Assembly (NCBI GenBank): GCA_029783825.1
Contig: JAREIK010010164.1
Location: forward strand, 1-64,000
Source: Sapria himalayana
Taxonomy: Eukaryota; Streptophyta; Magnoliopsida; Malpighiales; Rafflesiaceae
Length of the DNA stretch: 64,000 nt
Direction: 5' to 3'
Part shown: in pieces, positions 52,011-63,773 of the stretch
Layout: the number at the start of each line of letters is the position of its first letter
Numbering within the stretch: position 1 is the first letter of the stretch
Position numbers and translations under genes: made by a program
The notes under the pieces: model-generated
Told to the model about the DNA's origin: nothing
The model's database searches: none
Seen by the model: only the letters and a program-made list of their open reading frames with translations

Positions 52011-53306
52011 TTTTTTTTGTTTTTTTTTTTCCGAAAATACACACTTTATTTATCATTTAGACACACAACTTACAAGAGACTAAAAAGCTGACTAATTTAG
52101 GCCACCCCACCAAATCCTATGCACCTTAATGATTCTATCCATAAAATACATAAAAAAAACATAATGCCAAATAATTCCAAGCGTACGATAACAACTAAAA
52201 TCACCTGGCATTCTCGGACTTCAGAGTTGGCATTAAGTCATTATGCGCACTGCATCCTTTTCCATTTGGATTTTTCCCAGCCTTTTTGAGGAACCTGAAT
52301 GATGCACCATATTAAAACTATGCAAATATAAGATTGTGCATGTGTGTGACATGCAGCATCAAGCGCTTGCCTATGTCATTGCTATGCAATGAAATACATG
52401 TAAAAGTGAATACACATAAATCCACAAGTCCATATCTACGGCACTTTGTCAATTCATTCTCACCTCTGAATTCCACAATCTTTTGCTCCAATGATCCTCA
52501 AAAGAGTATCTCTTGGGTTAGAATACTTCCTCCTCACGCTCCATGAAGTGGCTGTATGTTGCACCGACGAAATATCAAAAGATATGCATGATCGGTGTGC
52601 ATGTGTGATGAGGCCCATCTCATAGTCTAATTATCTATCCGTAAAACCAAGCTAGAATACAAGTAAAAGTACAAAATGCTATAAAGATGGGTCTTCTACT
52701 CCCGTGAGTGTAGCAACGCCTAATGTGTATTTACAAAATGCATTAGTGGGCCCCACTAAAAGATACTCATGGGTCCAGTTGCCCTCATTTAATGCTACAT
52801 AGAGAACAGACAAGATTTTGTGGGTGAGTATGTCATGATCCATCTCTATAAGTACATGGTGCATACAAAGTCCAAAATACAAATAAGACTACAAACATAA
52901 ACTACAAGTTTGAATCTTTCGCTCCTGTGTGGCTGGTCGGGTCTCCATTGCTTGCTGGCCATGCTTGATGATGCATCAGATTTTGCTAGCTCTCTAATTA
53001 ATCATGGATTACCTTCTACTCCTATTAGATGACAGTTAGGAGGCCCTCTATGCTGCCAGATAGGGCTATTGGGACCCACTCCAAGCTACTCCTAGGTTTA
53101 CTCCCGACCACTTTGCTCGGTCTCGTTAGTTGTCTTAATGTTATCATCCCGGCTTGCTAGTGGTGCCCTCTACAAGCTGCTGGCCCATACATCTGGCTAT
53201 TTCCAGGACTTGTTGGCCTTTCTAAATCCTACACCAAAATGGACAAGAATATGTGCACGTGTGTACTGTGGTCCATCGCTATGTGTGTGTGGTGCAGCAG
53301 TATCAG
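52011..53306 (-). mobile_element. Putative retroposed transcript 3' end (block copy 3)
   Basis: On the minus strand, AATAAA (complement of 52,045-52,050) lies about 14 bp before an A-tract (complement of 52,011-52,030), followed by telomere-like repeats. This agrees with copy 2. Confidence 0.48.
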
Positions 53307-56300
53307 TGTTTAGGAGTTTAGTAATTTAAGTATTTAGGTATTATGTTGTTTATAGGTTATATTGAAATAATTAAATAACAAAAAAATTATTTTTAAGATT
53401 TTTTCTCATTTTCAAGGTTAAAACAATTGAAAATATTATAATTTTAAATTTTTTTTTCAAATGTTATTACAATATTTAATTATAAAAATCATAAAAATTA
53501 AATATAATATAAATTCAATATAAATAATTCTATTGATCGATATTATTATACTGATCATAAAATAGATTAATAAATTATTATTAATAAGATAGATATTAAT
53601 TAAAATATTTTTGCAAAACCTAAAACGATTCAAAATCAATGTAAAATATATTACTAAATAATAATTTTTTATTTTGTTTATTTTGATTCTTTTTATAAGC
53701 TTATAAATTTTTTTGATGAAGATAAATTATTTAAATTATATTTGTCTCATTCATAATGTTATTTTGCAATTAATATTTCTATAAAAATAAACTAATAAAT
53801 AATTAAAATGAATATTAAATTATAATGAATACAAATAAAAATGAGATTTATGATTAATTATTTAGGATATACCGGTTTAATGGTTTAAGTATTTAGGAGT
53901 TTAGGAGTTTAGTGATTTATGTGTTTAGGCATTTAGTAGTTTATATGTTTTATTTAAATAATGAAATAACATAAAAATTATGTTTCAAATTTTTTATCAA
54001 TTTTGAAGGTTATAACCTTTATAAATATAATAAATATTTTAAATTTTTTTCAAATGTGAATACAATATTTAGTTATAATAAACTTAATAATTATATATCA
54101 TGTAAATTAAAAATAAAAAATTTTATTGATAGATATTAATAAACTAAATATAAATATAAATATAATAATGATCAAAAAATAAATTAATAAACTATTATTT
54201 GTTGATAGATATTTATAGATTATTTATAAATACATAAATCTTTAAAGATGGTTTAAATGTTTAACTATCTAAGGGTTTTGTGGCTTTGTGGTTTAGGAGT
54301 TTAATGATTTAAGTGTTTAGGCATTTAGTAGATTATAGGTTTTTTATAAACAATAAAAAAACAATAAATTTATTTTTGTGATTTTATCTAATTTTCAAAG
54401 ATGATAACCTTTAAAAATATAATAATTTTTAAATTATTTTCAAATGTAAATATAATATTTAGTTATAATAATCTTTATAATTATATATCATGTAAATTCA
54501 ATATAAACAATTTTATTGATAAATATTCTAATAATGATCAAAAAATAAATTAATAATCTATTATTAATAAGATAGATATCAATTAAAATATAATTACAAA
54601 ACCTAAAATGATTCAGAAGCAAAGCAAAATATATTACTATATAAGAATTTTTTGTTTTGAAAATTATTTTTCTTTTAAAAAGTTTATCTATAAATTTTTG
54701 ATGAAAACTAATTTATATAAATTATTTTTGTCTAGCTCAATTTATTTTGTAATTAATATTTTTATATAAATAAATAAATAAATAATTAAAATGAATATTT
54801 AGAATTATAATGAAAAAAAATGAGATTTATTATTTATTATTTAGGGATACTATTTTAATTTAGAATAGATCTATCTCACTAATAATTTATATTTTTATTT
54901 ATATTTCTATAAAAATAAACTGATAAATAATTAAAATAAAAATTTAAAATTATACTCAAAATAAATTAAAATGAGATTTATGAATTATTATTAATGTTTA
55001 CCAGTTTAATAGTTTAAGTATTAAAAGGTTTTGTTGTTTAAAAGTTTAACGATTTATGTTTTTAGGCATTTAGTGATTTATAGGTTTTATTTAAATAATG
55101 AAATAACAAAAAAATATGTTTGATATTTTTTCACATTTTCAAAGGTTATAATCTTTGAAAATATAATAATTTTATATTTTTTTAAAAAATGTGAATAGAA
55201 TATTTAGTAATAATAATTATTATAATTATATATAATATAAACTAAATATAAACAATTTTATTGATAGATATGATATCAATTATCAAAAAATAAATTAATA
55301 TGCTATTATTAATACGATAGATATAAATTAAAAAACCTAAAATGATTAAAAAACAATGTAAAATTTATTACTAAATAAAAATTTTTGTTTTTTTGTTTTT
55401 GCTTCTTTTTATAAGCTTATATATTTTTTTGATGAAAAATAAATTTTTTAAATTATATTTGCATTAGTCATAATTTATTTTGTAATTATTATTCAATATA
55501 TTATTTAAATTATATTTAAGGTTTATGAGCTTAAAGGTTTAAGTATTTAGGGGCTTCGGGGTTTAGGAGTTTAAAGATTTATGTGTTTAGGCATTTAATG
55601 GTTTATAAGTTTTATTTAAACAATGATATAACAAAAAATTAATTCTGTTATTTTTTATCAATTTTGAAGGTTATAACCGTTGAAAATATAACAATTTTTA
55701 AATTTTTTTTATATGTGAATATTATATTTAGTTATGATAATCTTAATAATTATATATCATGTAAATTCAATATAAACAATTATATTGATAGATATTTTAT
55801 TAATGATCAAAAAATAAATCAATAAACTATTATTAATAAGAAAGATTTTATTTAAAATATATTTTCAAAACATAAATTTATTCAAAATCAAAATAAAATA
55901 TATTACTAAATTATAATTTTTTTTATGTTTTGCTTCTTTTTATAAGTTTAATTTTTTTTTATTAAATGTAAATTATTTAAATTATATTTGTCTTTCTCAT
56001 AATTTATTTTTAATTTATAATTCTATAAAAATAAACTAATAAATAATTAAAATGAATATTTAAAACTATAATGAATACAAATAAAATAGAGATTTATTAT
56101 TTATTATATAGGATATACTAGTTTAATGGTTTAAGTATTTAGGTGTTTTTGGGTTTAATGATTTATGTGTATAGGCCTTTAGTGATTTATAGTTTTTATT
56201 TAAAGAATTAAAAAATAAAAAATTTAATTTTTTGATTTTTTTTAATTTTTGAAGGTTATAAACTTTAAAAATATAATAATTTTTAATTTTTTTGAAATGA

Positions 56301-58703
56301 GAATATAATATTTAGTTATAATATTCTTAATAATTATATAAAATATAAACTCAATATAAATATGTTTATTAATACATATTATAATAATGATCAATAAAAA
56401 ATTAATAAACTATTATTAATAAGAATGAATAAAATAAAAATTAAATTACAAAATCTAAAATGATTCAAAATAAAAATAAAAAAAATTACTAAATAAAAAT
56501 TTTTGTTTTAAAATTTTGGCTCTTTTTATAAGGATATATTTTTTTTGATGAAAAATAAATTATTTATATTAGATCTGTCGCACTAATAATTTATTTTGTA
56601 ATTAATATTTCTATAAAAATAAATTGATAAATAATTAAAATAAAAATTTAAAATTATATTAATAAAAATTAAATTGAGATTTATGATTTTTTATTAATGT
56701 ACACCTCTTTAATGGTTTATGTATTTAGAGGTTTTGTCGTTTAGGAGTTTAGCAATTTATGTTTTTAGGGATTTAGTGGTTTATAGGTTTTTTTAAACAA
56801 TAAAATAACGAAAAAAAAATTGTAATTTTTTATCATTTTCTTAGGTTATAACCTTTGAAAATATAATAATATTTAAAATTTTTTGAAATGTGACTACAAT
56901 ATTTAGTTATAATAATATTAATAATTATATATCATATAAATTCAATATAAACAATTTTATTGATAGATAATATAATAATGATCAAAATTTAAATTAATAA
57001 ACTATTAATAAAAAGATTGAAATTAATTAAAAAATATTTAAAAACCCCAAATTGATTCAAAATTAATATAAAATATATTATTGGATAATAATTTTTAAAT
57101 TTTTACTTCTTTTATAAGCATATATTTTTTTTGATTAGAAATAAATTAATTAAAATATATGTCGCTCTCATAAATTAATTTGTAATAAATATTTCTATAA
57201 AAATAAACTAATAAATAATTAAAATGAATATTTAAAAATATAATAGATAGAAATAAAAATTAGATTTATTAATTATTTAGTAGTATATAGTGGTTTAATG
57301 GTTTATGTATTTAGGCATTATGAGGTTTAGGAGTTTATTGATTTAACTATGTATGCATTTAGTATTTTATAGGTTTTATTAAAAAAATAAAACAATAAAA
57401 AATTTATTTTTATTAATTTTTGATATTTTCAAAGGTTATAACCTTTGAAAATATAATAAATTTTCAATTTTTTTTAAATGTGGATACAATATTTAGTTAT
57501 AATAATCATTTTATTTATATATCATATAAATTCAATATAAATGATTTTATTGATAAATATTCTAATAATTATCAAAAAATAAATTAATAATCTATTATTA
57601 ATAAGATAGATATCAATTAAATTAGAGTTACAAAACCTAAAATAATTTAGAAGAAAAGCAAAATATATTACTATATAACAATTTTATTTTTGAAATTTTT
57701 TTTCTTTTAAAAAGTTTATCAATAATTTTTTGATGAGATATAATTTATATAAATTATATATGCCTAACTCAATTTAGTTTGTAATTAATATTTATATATA
57801 AATAAACAAATAAATAATTAAAATGAATATTTAAACTTATAATAAAAAAAATGAGATATATTATTTATTATTTATTATTTAGGAATACCGGTATAATTTA
57901 AATTAGATCAGTATCACTAATAATTTTTTTTGTAATTAATATTTCTATAAAATAAATTGATACATAATTAAAATAAAAATTTAAAATTATACTGAATAAA
58001 AATTAAAATGATATTTATGATTTATTAATAATGTATAATAGCATAATGATTTAAGTGTTTAGAGTATTTTTCGATATGAGTTTAGTGATTTATGTTTTTA
58101 GGCTTTTAGTGGTTTATAGGTTTTATTTAAAAAAATAAAAAAATAAAAAAATTTCTATAATTTATTATCATTTTAATAGGTTATGACATATGAAAATATA
58201 ATAATATTTAATTTTTTTTGAAATTTTAATACAATATTTTGTTATAATAATATTAATAATTATATATCATATAAATTTAATATAAATAATTTTATTGATA
58301 GATATTATAATAATGATCAAAAATTAAATTTATAAACAATTAATATTAAGATAGATATTAATTAAAAAATATTTACAAAACACAAATTGATTCAAAATTA
58401 AAGTAACTTATATTACTTGATAATAATTTTTAATTTTAAAATTTAAACTTCTTTTATAAGCGTATATTTTTATTAGATAAATAATATATTATTTAAATTA
58501 TATTTGTCCCACTCATAATTTTTTTTGTAATAAATATTTCTAAATAAATACACTAATAAATAAGTAAAATATTTAAAAATATAATAAATAGTAATAAAAA
58601 TTAGATTTATTAATTATTAAGTAGTATTTAGCGGTTTAATGGTTTATGTATTTAGGCATTACAGGGTTTTGGAATTTACTGATTTAACTTTATATGCATT
58701 TAG
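53307..58703 (-). repeat. Satellite array, reverse orientation, between block copy 3 and hAT-2B
   Basis: About nine monomers. Compared with the equivalent interval 26,706-29,057 it carries an extra higher-order step of about 3.04 kb, seen as two copies of the GGGATAC...TTTAATTTA junction (54,845 and 57,885) and one TTAAGGTTTATGAG junction monomer (55,515). A 32-bp perfect palindromic core is at 57,423-57,454. No gene is seen. Confidence 0.85.
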
Positions 58704-59213
58704 TAGGGCTGGTCATGGGACTCGAAGATTCGCAACCCGACCCAAAGTCTTGTCCCAAACAAATCGGGACTGAGAAAAATCCGTTGACTTTGACTTTTCC
58801 CGTCTCATTCTGTCACGTATTTTTTTTTTGGGACGGTTCTGGTTCTTAAGCAATATCCATACCGAGAACCGTCCCGTCCTAAAAAACTAATACTTGAACC
58901 AGGAATATATATATATATATATATAACATGAAGATGCCACCAATTCCGCTACTACCCATCCAATTCCGACGCACCTATTGCTGTTCCGACGAGTTCCAGG
59001 ACACCTCACACCGTTCCAGCCATGTTCAGCTAGATCCACCACTTGTCCGTCGCACTTTTGGTTGCCTCCACCATGTCCCAGATACCACCAGCCTTTTGGT
59101 TTGTTTTTTTGACGAGAATTGAGGGATTAATTATTATTATTATGTGTTTCAGTTAGTTTTGTTGAGTATTGGTTGTGATGTTGTGGTTGGGCCGAATGAG
59201 TGGGATGAATGTG
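58704..59213 (+). mobile_element. hAT-2B: 5' fragment of the hAT-2 element
   Basis: Starts TAGGGCTGGTCATGGGAC after the target octamer GCATTTAG (58,696-58,703). It carries the same leader as hAT-2A, including the (AT)n run (58,904-58,924) and a GAATGAGTGGG stretch, then stops near 59,213 before any transposase sequence. An inverted repeat GGGACGGTTCT (58,830-58,840) with its complement (58,865-58,875) forms a subterminal hairpin; hAT-2A has it with a mismatch. The next recognisable sequence is satellite in the opposite orientation, starting at GGTTATAACC. Confidence 0.85.
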
Positions 59214-60123
59214 ATGTTGCGGTTATAACCTTTGAAAATATCAAAGAATAATAAAAATAATCTTTTTTTATTTTTTTTCTTAAATAAAACTTATAAACCA
59301 CTAAATGCATACACAGTTAAATAAGTAAACTCCTAAACCCCGTAATGCCTAAATACATAAAACATTAAACATCTATATACTACTTAATAATTAAGAAATC
59401 TAATTTTTATTTCTATTTATTATAATTTTAAATATTCATTTTAATTATTTATTAGTTTATTTTTTTTGAAATATTTATTACAAAATAAAGTATGAGTGCG
59501 ACAAATATAATTTAATTAATTTATTTTTAATAAAAAAAATAACCGGTTCTAAAAGAAATAAAAATTTAAAAATTAAAAATTATTATCCAATAATATATTT
59601 TACTTTAATTTTGAAACAATTTGGGTTTTGTAAATATTTTTTAATTAATATCTATCTTTTTATTAATAGTTTATTTATTTAATTTTTGATCATTATTATA
59701 TTGTCTGACAATAAAATTGTTTATTTTGAATTTATATGATATATAATTATTAATATTAGTATAACTAAATATTATATTCACATTTTAAAAAATTGTAAAT
59801 ATTATTATATTTTCAAAGGTTATAACCTATGAAAATGATAACAAATTATCGAAATTTTTTTTGTTATTTTATTTTTTTATATAAAACCTATAAACCACTA
59901 AAAGCCTAAAAACATAAATCGCTAAACACCTAATGACAAAACCTCTAAATACTTAAACTATTAAACTGGTATACATTAATAAAAATCTTAAATCTCATTT
60001 TAATTTTTCTTCAGTATAATTTTAAATTCTTTTTAATTATTTATCAGTTTATTTTTATAGAAATATTAATTAAAAAATAAATTATTAGTGAGATGGATCT
60101 AATTTAAATTAAACTGGTATTCC

Positions 60124-60156
60124 TAAATAATAAATAATAAATAATAAATAATAAAT
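60124..60156. repeat. (TAAATAA)n microsatellite at monomer start
   Basis: Four perfect TAAATAA units plus a partial one, an expansion of the AATAATAAAT found at the start of other monomers. Confidence 0.85.
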
Positions 60157-60652
60157 CTCATTTTTTTATAATAATTTTAAATTTTCATTTTAATTATTTA
60201 TTTGTTTATTTATATATAAATATTAATTACAAAATAAATTATGAGTTAGACAAATATAATTTATATAAATTATTTTTCATCAAAAAAATATAGATAAACT
60301 TTTTAAAAGAAGAAAAAATTCAAAAACAAAAAATTATTATATAGTAATATATTTTTCTTTGCTTCTGAATCATTTTATGTTTTATAATTATATGTTAATT
60401 AATATCTATCTTATTATTAATGGATTATTAATTTATTTTTTGATTATTATTAGAATATTTATCAATAAAATTGTTTATATTGAATTTATATAATATATAA
60501 ATATAATGATTAGTATTACTAAATATTGTATTCACATTTGAAAAAAAATTATTAATTATTATAATTTCAAAGGTTATAACCTTTGAAAATATCAAAAAAA
60601 TAATAAAAATAATTTTTTTGTTATTTTATTTTTAAAAAAAACCTATAAACCA

Positions 60653-60660
60653 CTCAATTC
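60653..60660. repeat. Probable 3' target duplication of hAT-2C, decayed
   Basis: CTCAATTC differs at two of eight positions from CTAAATGC, the complement of the GCATTTAG octamer at hAT-2A and hAT-2B. The flanking satellite (ATAAACCACT) is in the matching register. Confidence 0.6.
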
Positions 60661-61499
60661 TAGGGGTGCTCATGGGACGGGTCGGGATGGGGATTATAAA
60701 TCTCCAGTCCCTTCCCACAGTTCAGAGATTTTTTTTTGAAGATCTAGATTCGTCCCATAGGTTGAAAGTAATCGGACGAGACAGGACGGAGATCGGGGAT
60801 TTTGGGTAGGAGAAAATGGTTCCGGGACGGAACGAAGTTCAGACATTTTTTTCAATTTATTTTCTTTAAACCAGCTAAGTTAGTTCATGTCGAAACCTTT
60901 TGTTGTACCATTTATCATTCCTTAGTTAGGTATCTTTCAAACTCAAATTGGGCCAATTTTGTTTTGTCAAATAGGCTGAATACCACAAACGAGTTCCATT
61001 ACCTTGTCAAAAGCTTTGATGTGCAGAAAAGGTTAGAAATGTTAAATAAAATGGGACTGAGTTGTGTGCTTAATTTGGTTCTTTATTTTTTCACAAGTTG
61101 GTTTTGTTCAGCCGAGTGAAACTTAACCGTAATAGCAATATTACATTTTTTAAATAATTACTTAAAATATTAAGGAATAGCTAAAGATGTCCACAAACAT
61201 TGGTAGCAGCAATTACTACTTGAGTAATTGCTAAAATTAGGCAGCTTAATATAACAAAAAAATACAACTAATAACAACCATGATAATAATCAGTTCAAAG
61301 GTCCATCCTGGAATAGCAATGAAAATCCAAACCCAATTAATTATCTCTTCTACAACTCCTCCCTTTTCTTCCTCCACCGTAGAAGGACAACCAAAGATGA
61401 ATACGTGTTAATCATGCAGTCATAAATTTCTTATATGAAAGAGTAATAAAAAAACAAAATATTACCTTATAAATTTTAATACACCCATTCCAAATTTTG

Positions 61500-63773
61500 T
61501 TGGCTAACTATAGTTGGAAGAATATTTGGATCTTGAGACCCCTGTGAAAATTGTAATTGAACAATATTTTTATTAAATTGAATGAATAAAATAAGTAAAA
61601 GTTAAATTAAAATTAACAAGATTTGTATACTAACCTGATTCATTATCATCAAGGTTTTGAACTAATTCTTCAATTTGAATAGGTTTGTTTAAGCTTCTCA
61701 ACCAATCTTGTAGACATATGAAAACTTCAGCTATAATAGGTGTTAAAGAACTCCTAAATTTATCTAAAGTTCTTTCTTCAATGCTAAATGTAGATTTGTA
61801 GGCCATAGTAGATGCTTCGATAGCAAATACATCCCTTGCTACATTTGCCAAAGAATGATACCTAACCTCATTTATCTTCCACCAGTTTAGAAGATCAAAA
61901 TCAATTCTAATTTTTTCAAGTTTGTTCTCCAAGTACCTATCCAACTCTTCCAAAGCTGCAACTTCTTGTTTTTTCTCCAATTCAACAAAAAAATCATCAA
62001 CATAAGTATCACTACCATCAAAGAAATCATCATTTTTCTTCAACACAGTAGAAGAGAAATCATCTTCTTTTGATTCATCTTCATTTAAATTTTTATAATC
62101 ATCCTTCATCTCATTTAAAGCATTTATAACCTTTTTCACCAAATTTTTATCCAATTCCTCTTCATAATGCTAAGTGTACATAACCTTGAAATATTTGAGC
62201 TTATATATTAGATCCAACACTACTGCGACAAAAAGCATAATATTTGTTGATTGAAGAGAACCCCAATATTTGTTGAATTTATGCCTCATTTTCATACCCA
62301 TTTTAGACACCATTATGTCTCTTCTATTTTCACAAATCTAAATATTTTTCAAAATTTGAATAATCTCAAGAAAATAAACACTAGTTTTAGAATTATCTGA
62401 GCCAGAAAATTTACAATTTACCTCATAAAATGTTTTCAAGAAACCATCCAAAAATTTGGCGTTTGTTCAGTCTCTCTCAGTTGGAACGTTTGAACCAAAC
62501 TCCTTCAAAAACCTTTTGTCTTTGTCCTCCAACTTATCAAATTATTTTTGATATTTTATATCTATTTGTAGCATCAAATAAGTTGAATTTCATCTTGTAT
62601 GACAATCTAATTGCAATGAAGATCCATATGTCAAGTTTTCTATTTCAACACATAACTTAAACATATCAAATATTTTAGGACTACTCCTCACATATTTCAC
62701 CACACCTCTAATTTTTTGAATAGTACTCTTAACTTCTACAATGTCATCTCTGATAATTAAGTTTAGGATATGAGCACAACATCTCATATGAAAATGCTCG
62801 CCTCTCAAAGGTACAACACTATTCTTCACAAGCATTTTTTTCAATTGTTCAACTGCAACATCATTATTTGATGCATTGTCAACCGCAATGAACATCAACA
62901 TTCTCAAATTCCATTCATTCATGAAAAACTCAATAGCATTTCTAATATTAACTCCAGAATAACTTTTAATTACACAAAAGTTCAAAAGCCTTTTATGCAT
63001 ATTTTAATGAGAATCAATGAAATGAATAGTCGAACATATATAAGACAAATTTTGAATTCTAGTCCAAGTGTCGGTAGTCAATGAAACTCTACAATAATGA
63101 GATGATATGCTATCAAATAATTTCTTCTTTTCCTTCACAAATAAAGAAAAACAATCCCCTAGTAAAGAGTGCCTAGATGGAATTTTAAATTTATGTACAC
63201 TAACTTCACAAAACTTTTTAAACTCATCCCTCTCAACAAAACAAAAAGGCAATTCATCTTTTATGATCATTTTCACCAAAGCCTCCCTAACTAGTTGTTG
63301 AATAAATTTCCAACAATTTAATTTGTTATCCTCTGAACTAGTACCTTTAGTGAAACTCAACAAAGTTTGTGACTTTACTTTAGCTTTGTGAGCTTCTATT
63401 AATTCTTTTTTGTGTTGAAATTTGCTACAAGTCTCTCTCAAGTATTTCCACAAACCCAAGTACCTTGATCACTTTTTGCCAAATATTCTTTCCTACACCA
63501 TATACAAGCTGCCCTACCAGTTTCATTTCCATCTGAATCAACTAATATCTCATAAGTTTTCCAAACAGCATACTTATACTTTTTATGAACTTGAGGCTCA
63601 GATGTACCTTGACTTTCTTTTACAATTGGAATTGAAGATCCTGCCGTAACAATAGGAGGGTTCGTGAAAGGATGATGATTGGATTTTCCAGTACTTTAAT
63701 CAATTGAGATGTGATCATCTTCAATTTCTTGTATTTTTTGTTTACCGCTGGATTGTGCAATCTTCATTGCCAT
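61500..63773 (-). pseudogene. hAT-2C BED-hAT transposase, nearly full length, inactivated
   Basis: Starts ATGGCAATGAAGATTGC at 63,773. In order: KIAQSSGKQKIQEIEDDH; ILVDSDGNETGR; a BED zinc finger AACIWCRKEYLAKSDQGT...LWKYLRETC with CxxC and the distal Cys (about 63,510-63,425); LLSFTKGTSSEDN; FCFVERDEFKKFC; LTTDTWTRIQ; AVDNASNNDVAVEQL; HMRCCAHILNLII; an acidic linker; and a C-terminal dimerisation domain FDLLNWWK...STMAYKSTFS...DKFRSSL...ICLQDWLRS. Breaks are stops at 63,696-63,698, 63,004-63,006, 62,590-62,592 (Trp to stop), 62,467-62,469 and 62,170-62,172, others near 62,335, and a frameshift near 63,455 in the zinc finger. The Glu expected in SxxxxESxFS is Lys (61,795-61,797). The final ORF opens at 62,154 and ends NDDNESG. 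Strong family match; dead copy. Confidence 0.9.
61542..61634 (-). other. Possible 93-bp 3' intron of the hAT-2 transposase
   Basis: On the minus strand the coding sequence reaches AATCAG/GTTAGT (donor, exon end at 61,635). TTTTCACAG/GG lies 93 bp on (acceptor, exon start at 61,541). The intervening sequence is T-rich. Splicing would extend the C-terminus by a few residues past the dimerisation domain; without it the frame ends at once at TAG. Inference from splice consensus only. Confidence 0.4.

Larger units (their letters stand above)
50833..53306 (-). repeat. 2.46-kb non-satellite block, copy 3
   Basis: Full-length homologue of 24,250-26,705, same orientation, and inverse of 5,141-7,600. 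Satellite junctions are the same (TTATTTTGTTAC on the left, GCAGCAGTATCAG on the right). It contains the ~100-bp degenerate tandem (about 51,490-51,840), telomere-like repeats (51,938-52,010), a T-tract (52,011-52,030), and the putative retroposed segment. Confidence 0.82.
59221..60660 (+). repeat. Satellite array, forward orientation, after orientation switch 2
   Basis: About two and a half monomers. The array starts exactly at the centre half of a palindromic core (GGTTATAACCTTTGAAAATA), so the switch lies at or next to the core. Cores also lie near 59,816 and 60,568. A 7-bp microsatellite sits at 60,124-60,156. The sequence just before 60,661 is the satellite target site of hAT-2C. No gene is seen. 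Confidence 0.85.

Noticed and set aside
60653..60678. hAT-2C as an independent recent insertion
   Set aside because: The flanking octamer and satellite register match the A and B insertion site, and nonsense codons are shared with A. One ancestral insertion is simpler.
60802..61119. 105-codon plus-strand ORF
   Set aside because: It sits in the 3' noncoding part of hAT-2C, antisense to the transposase. No motif is recognised.
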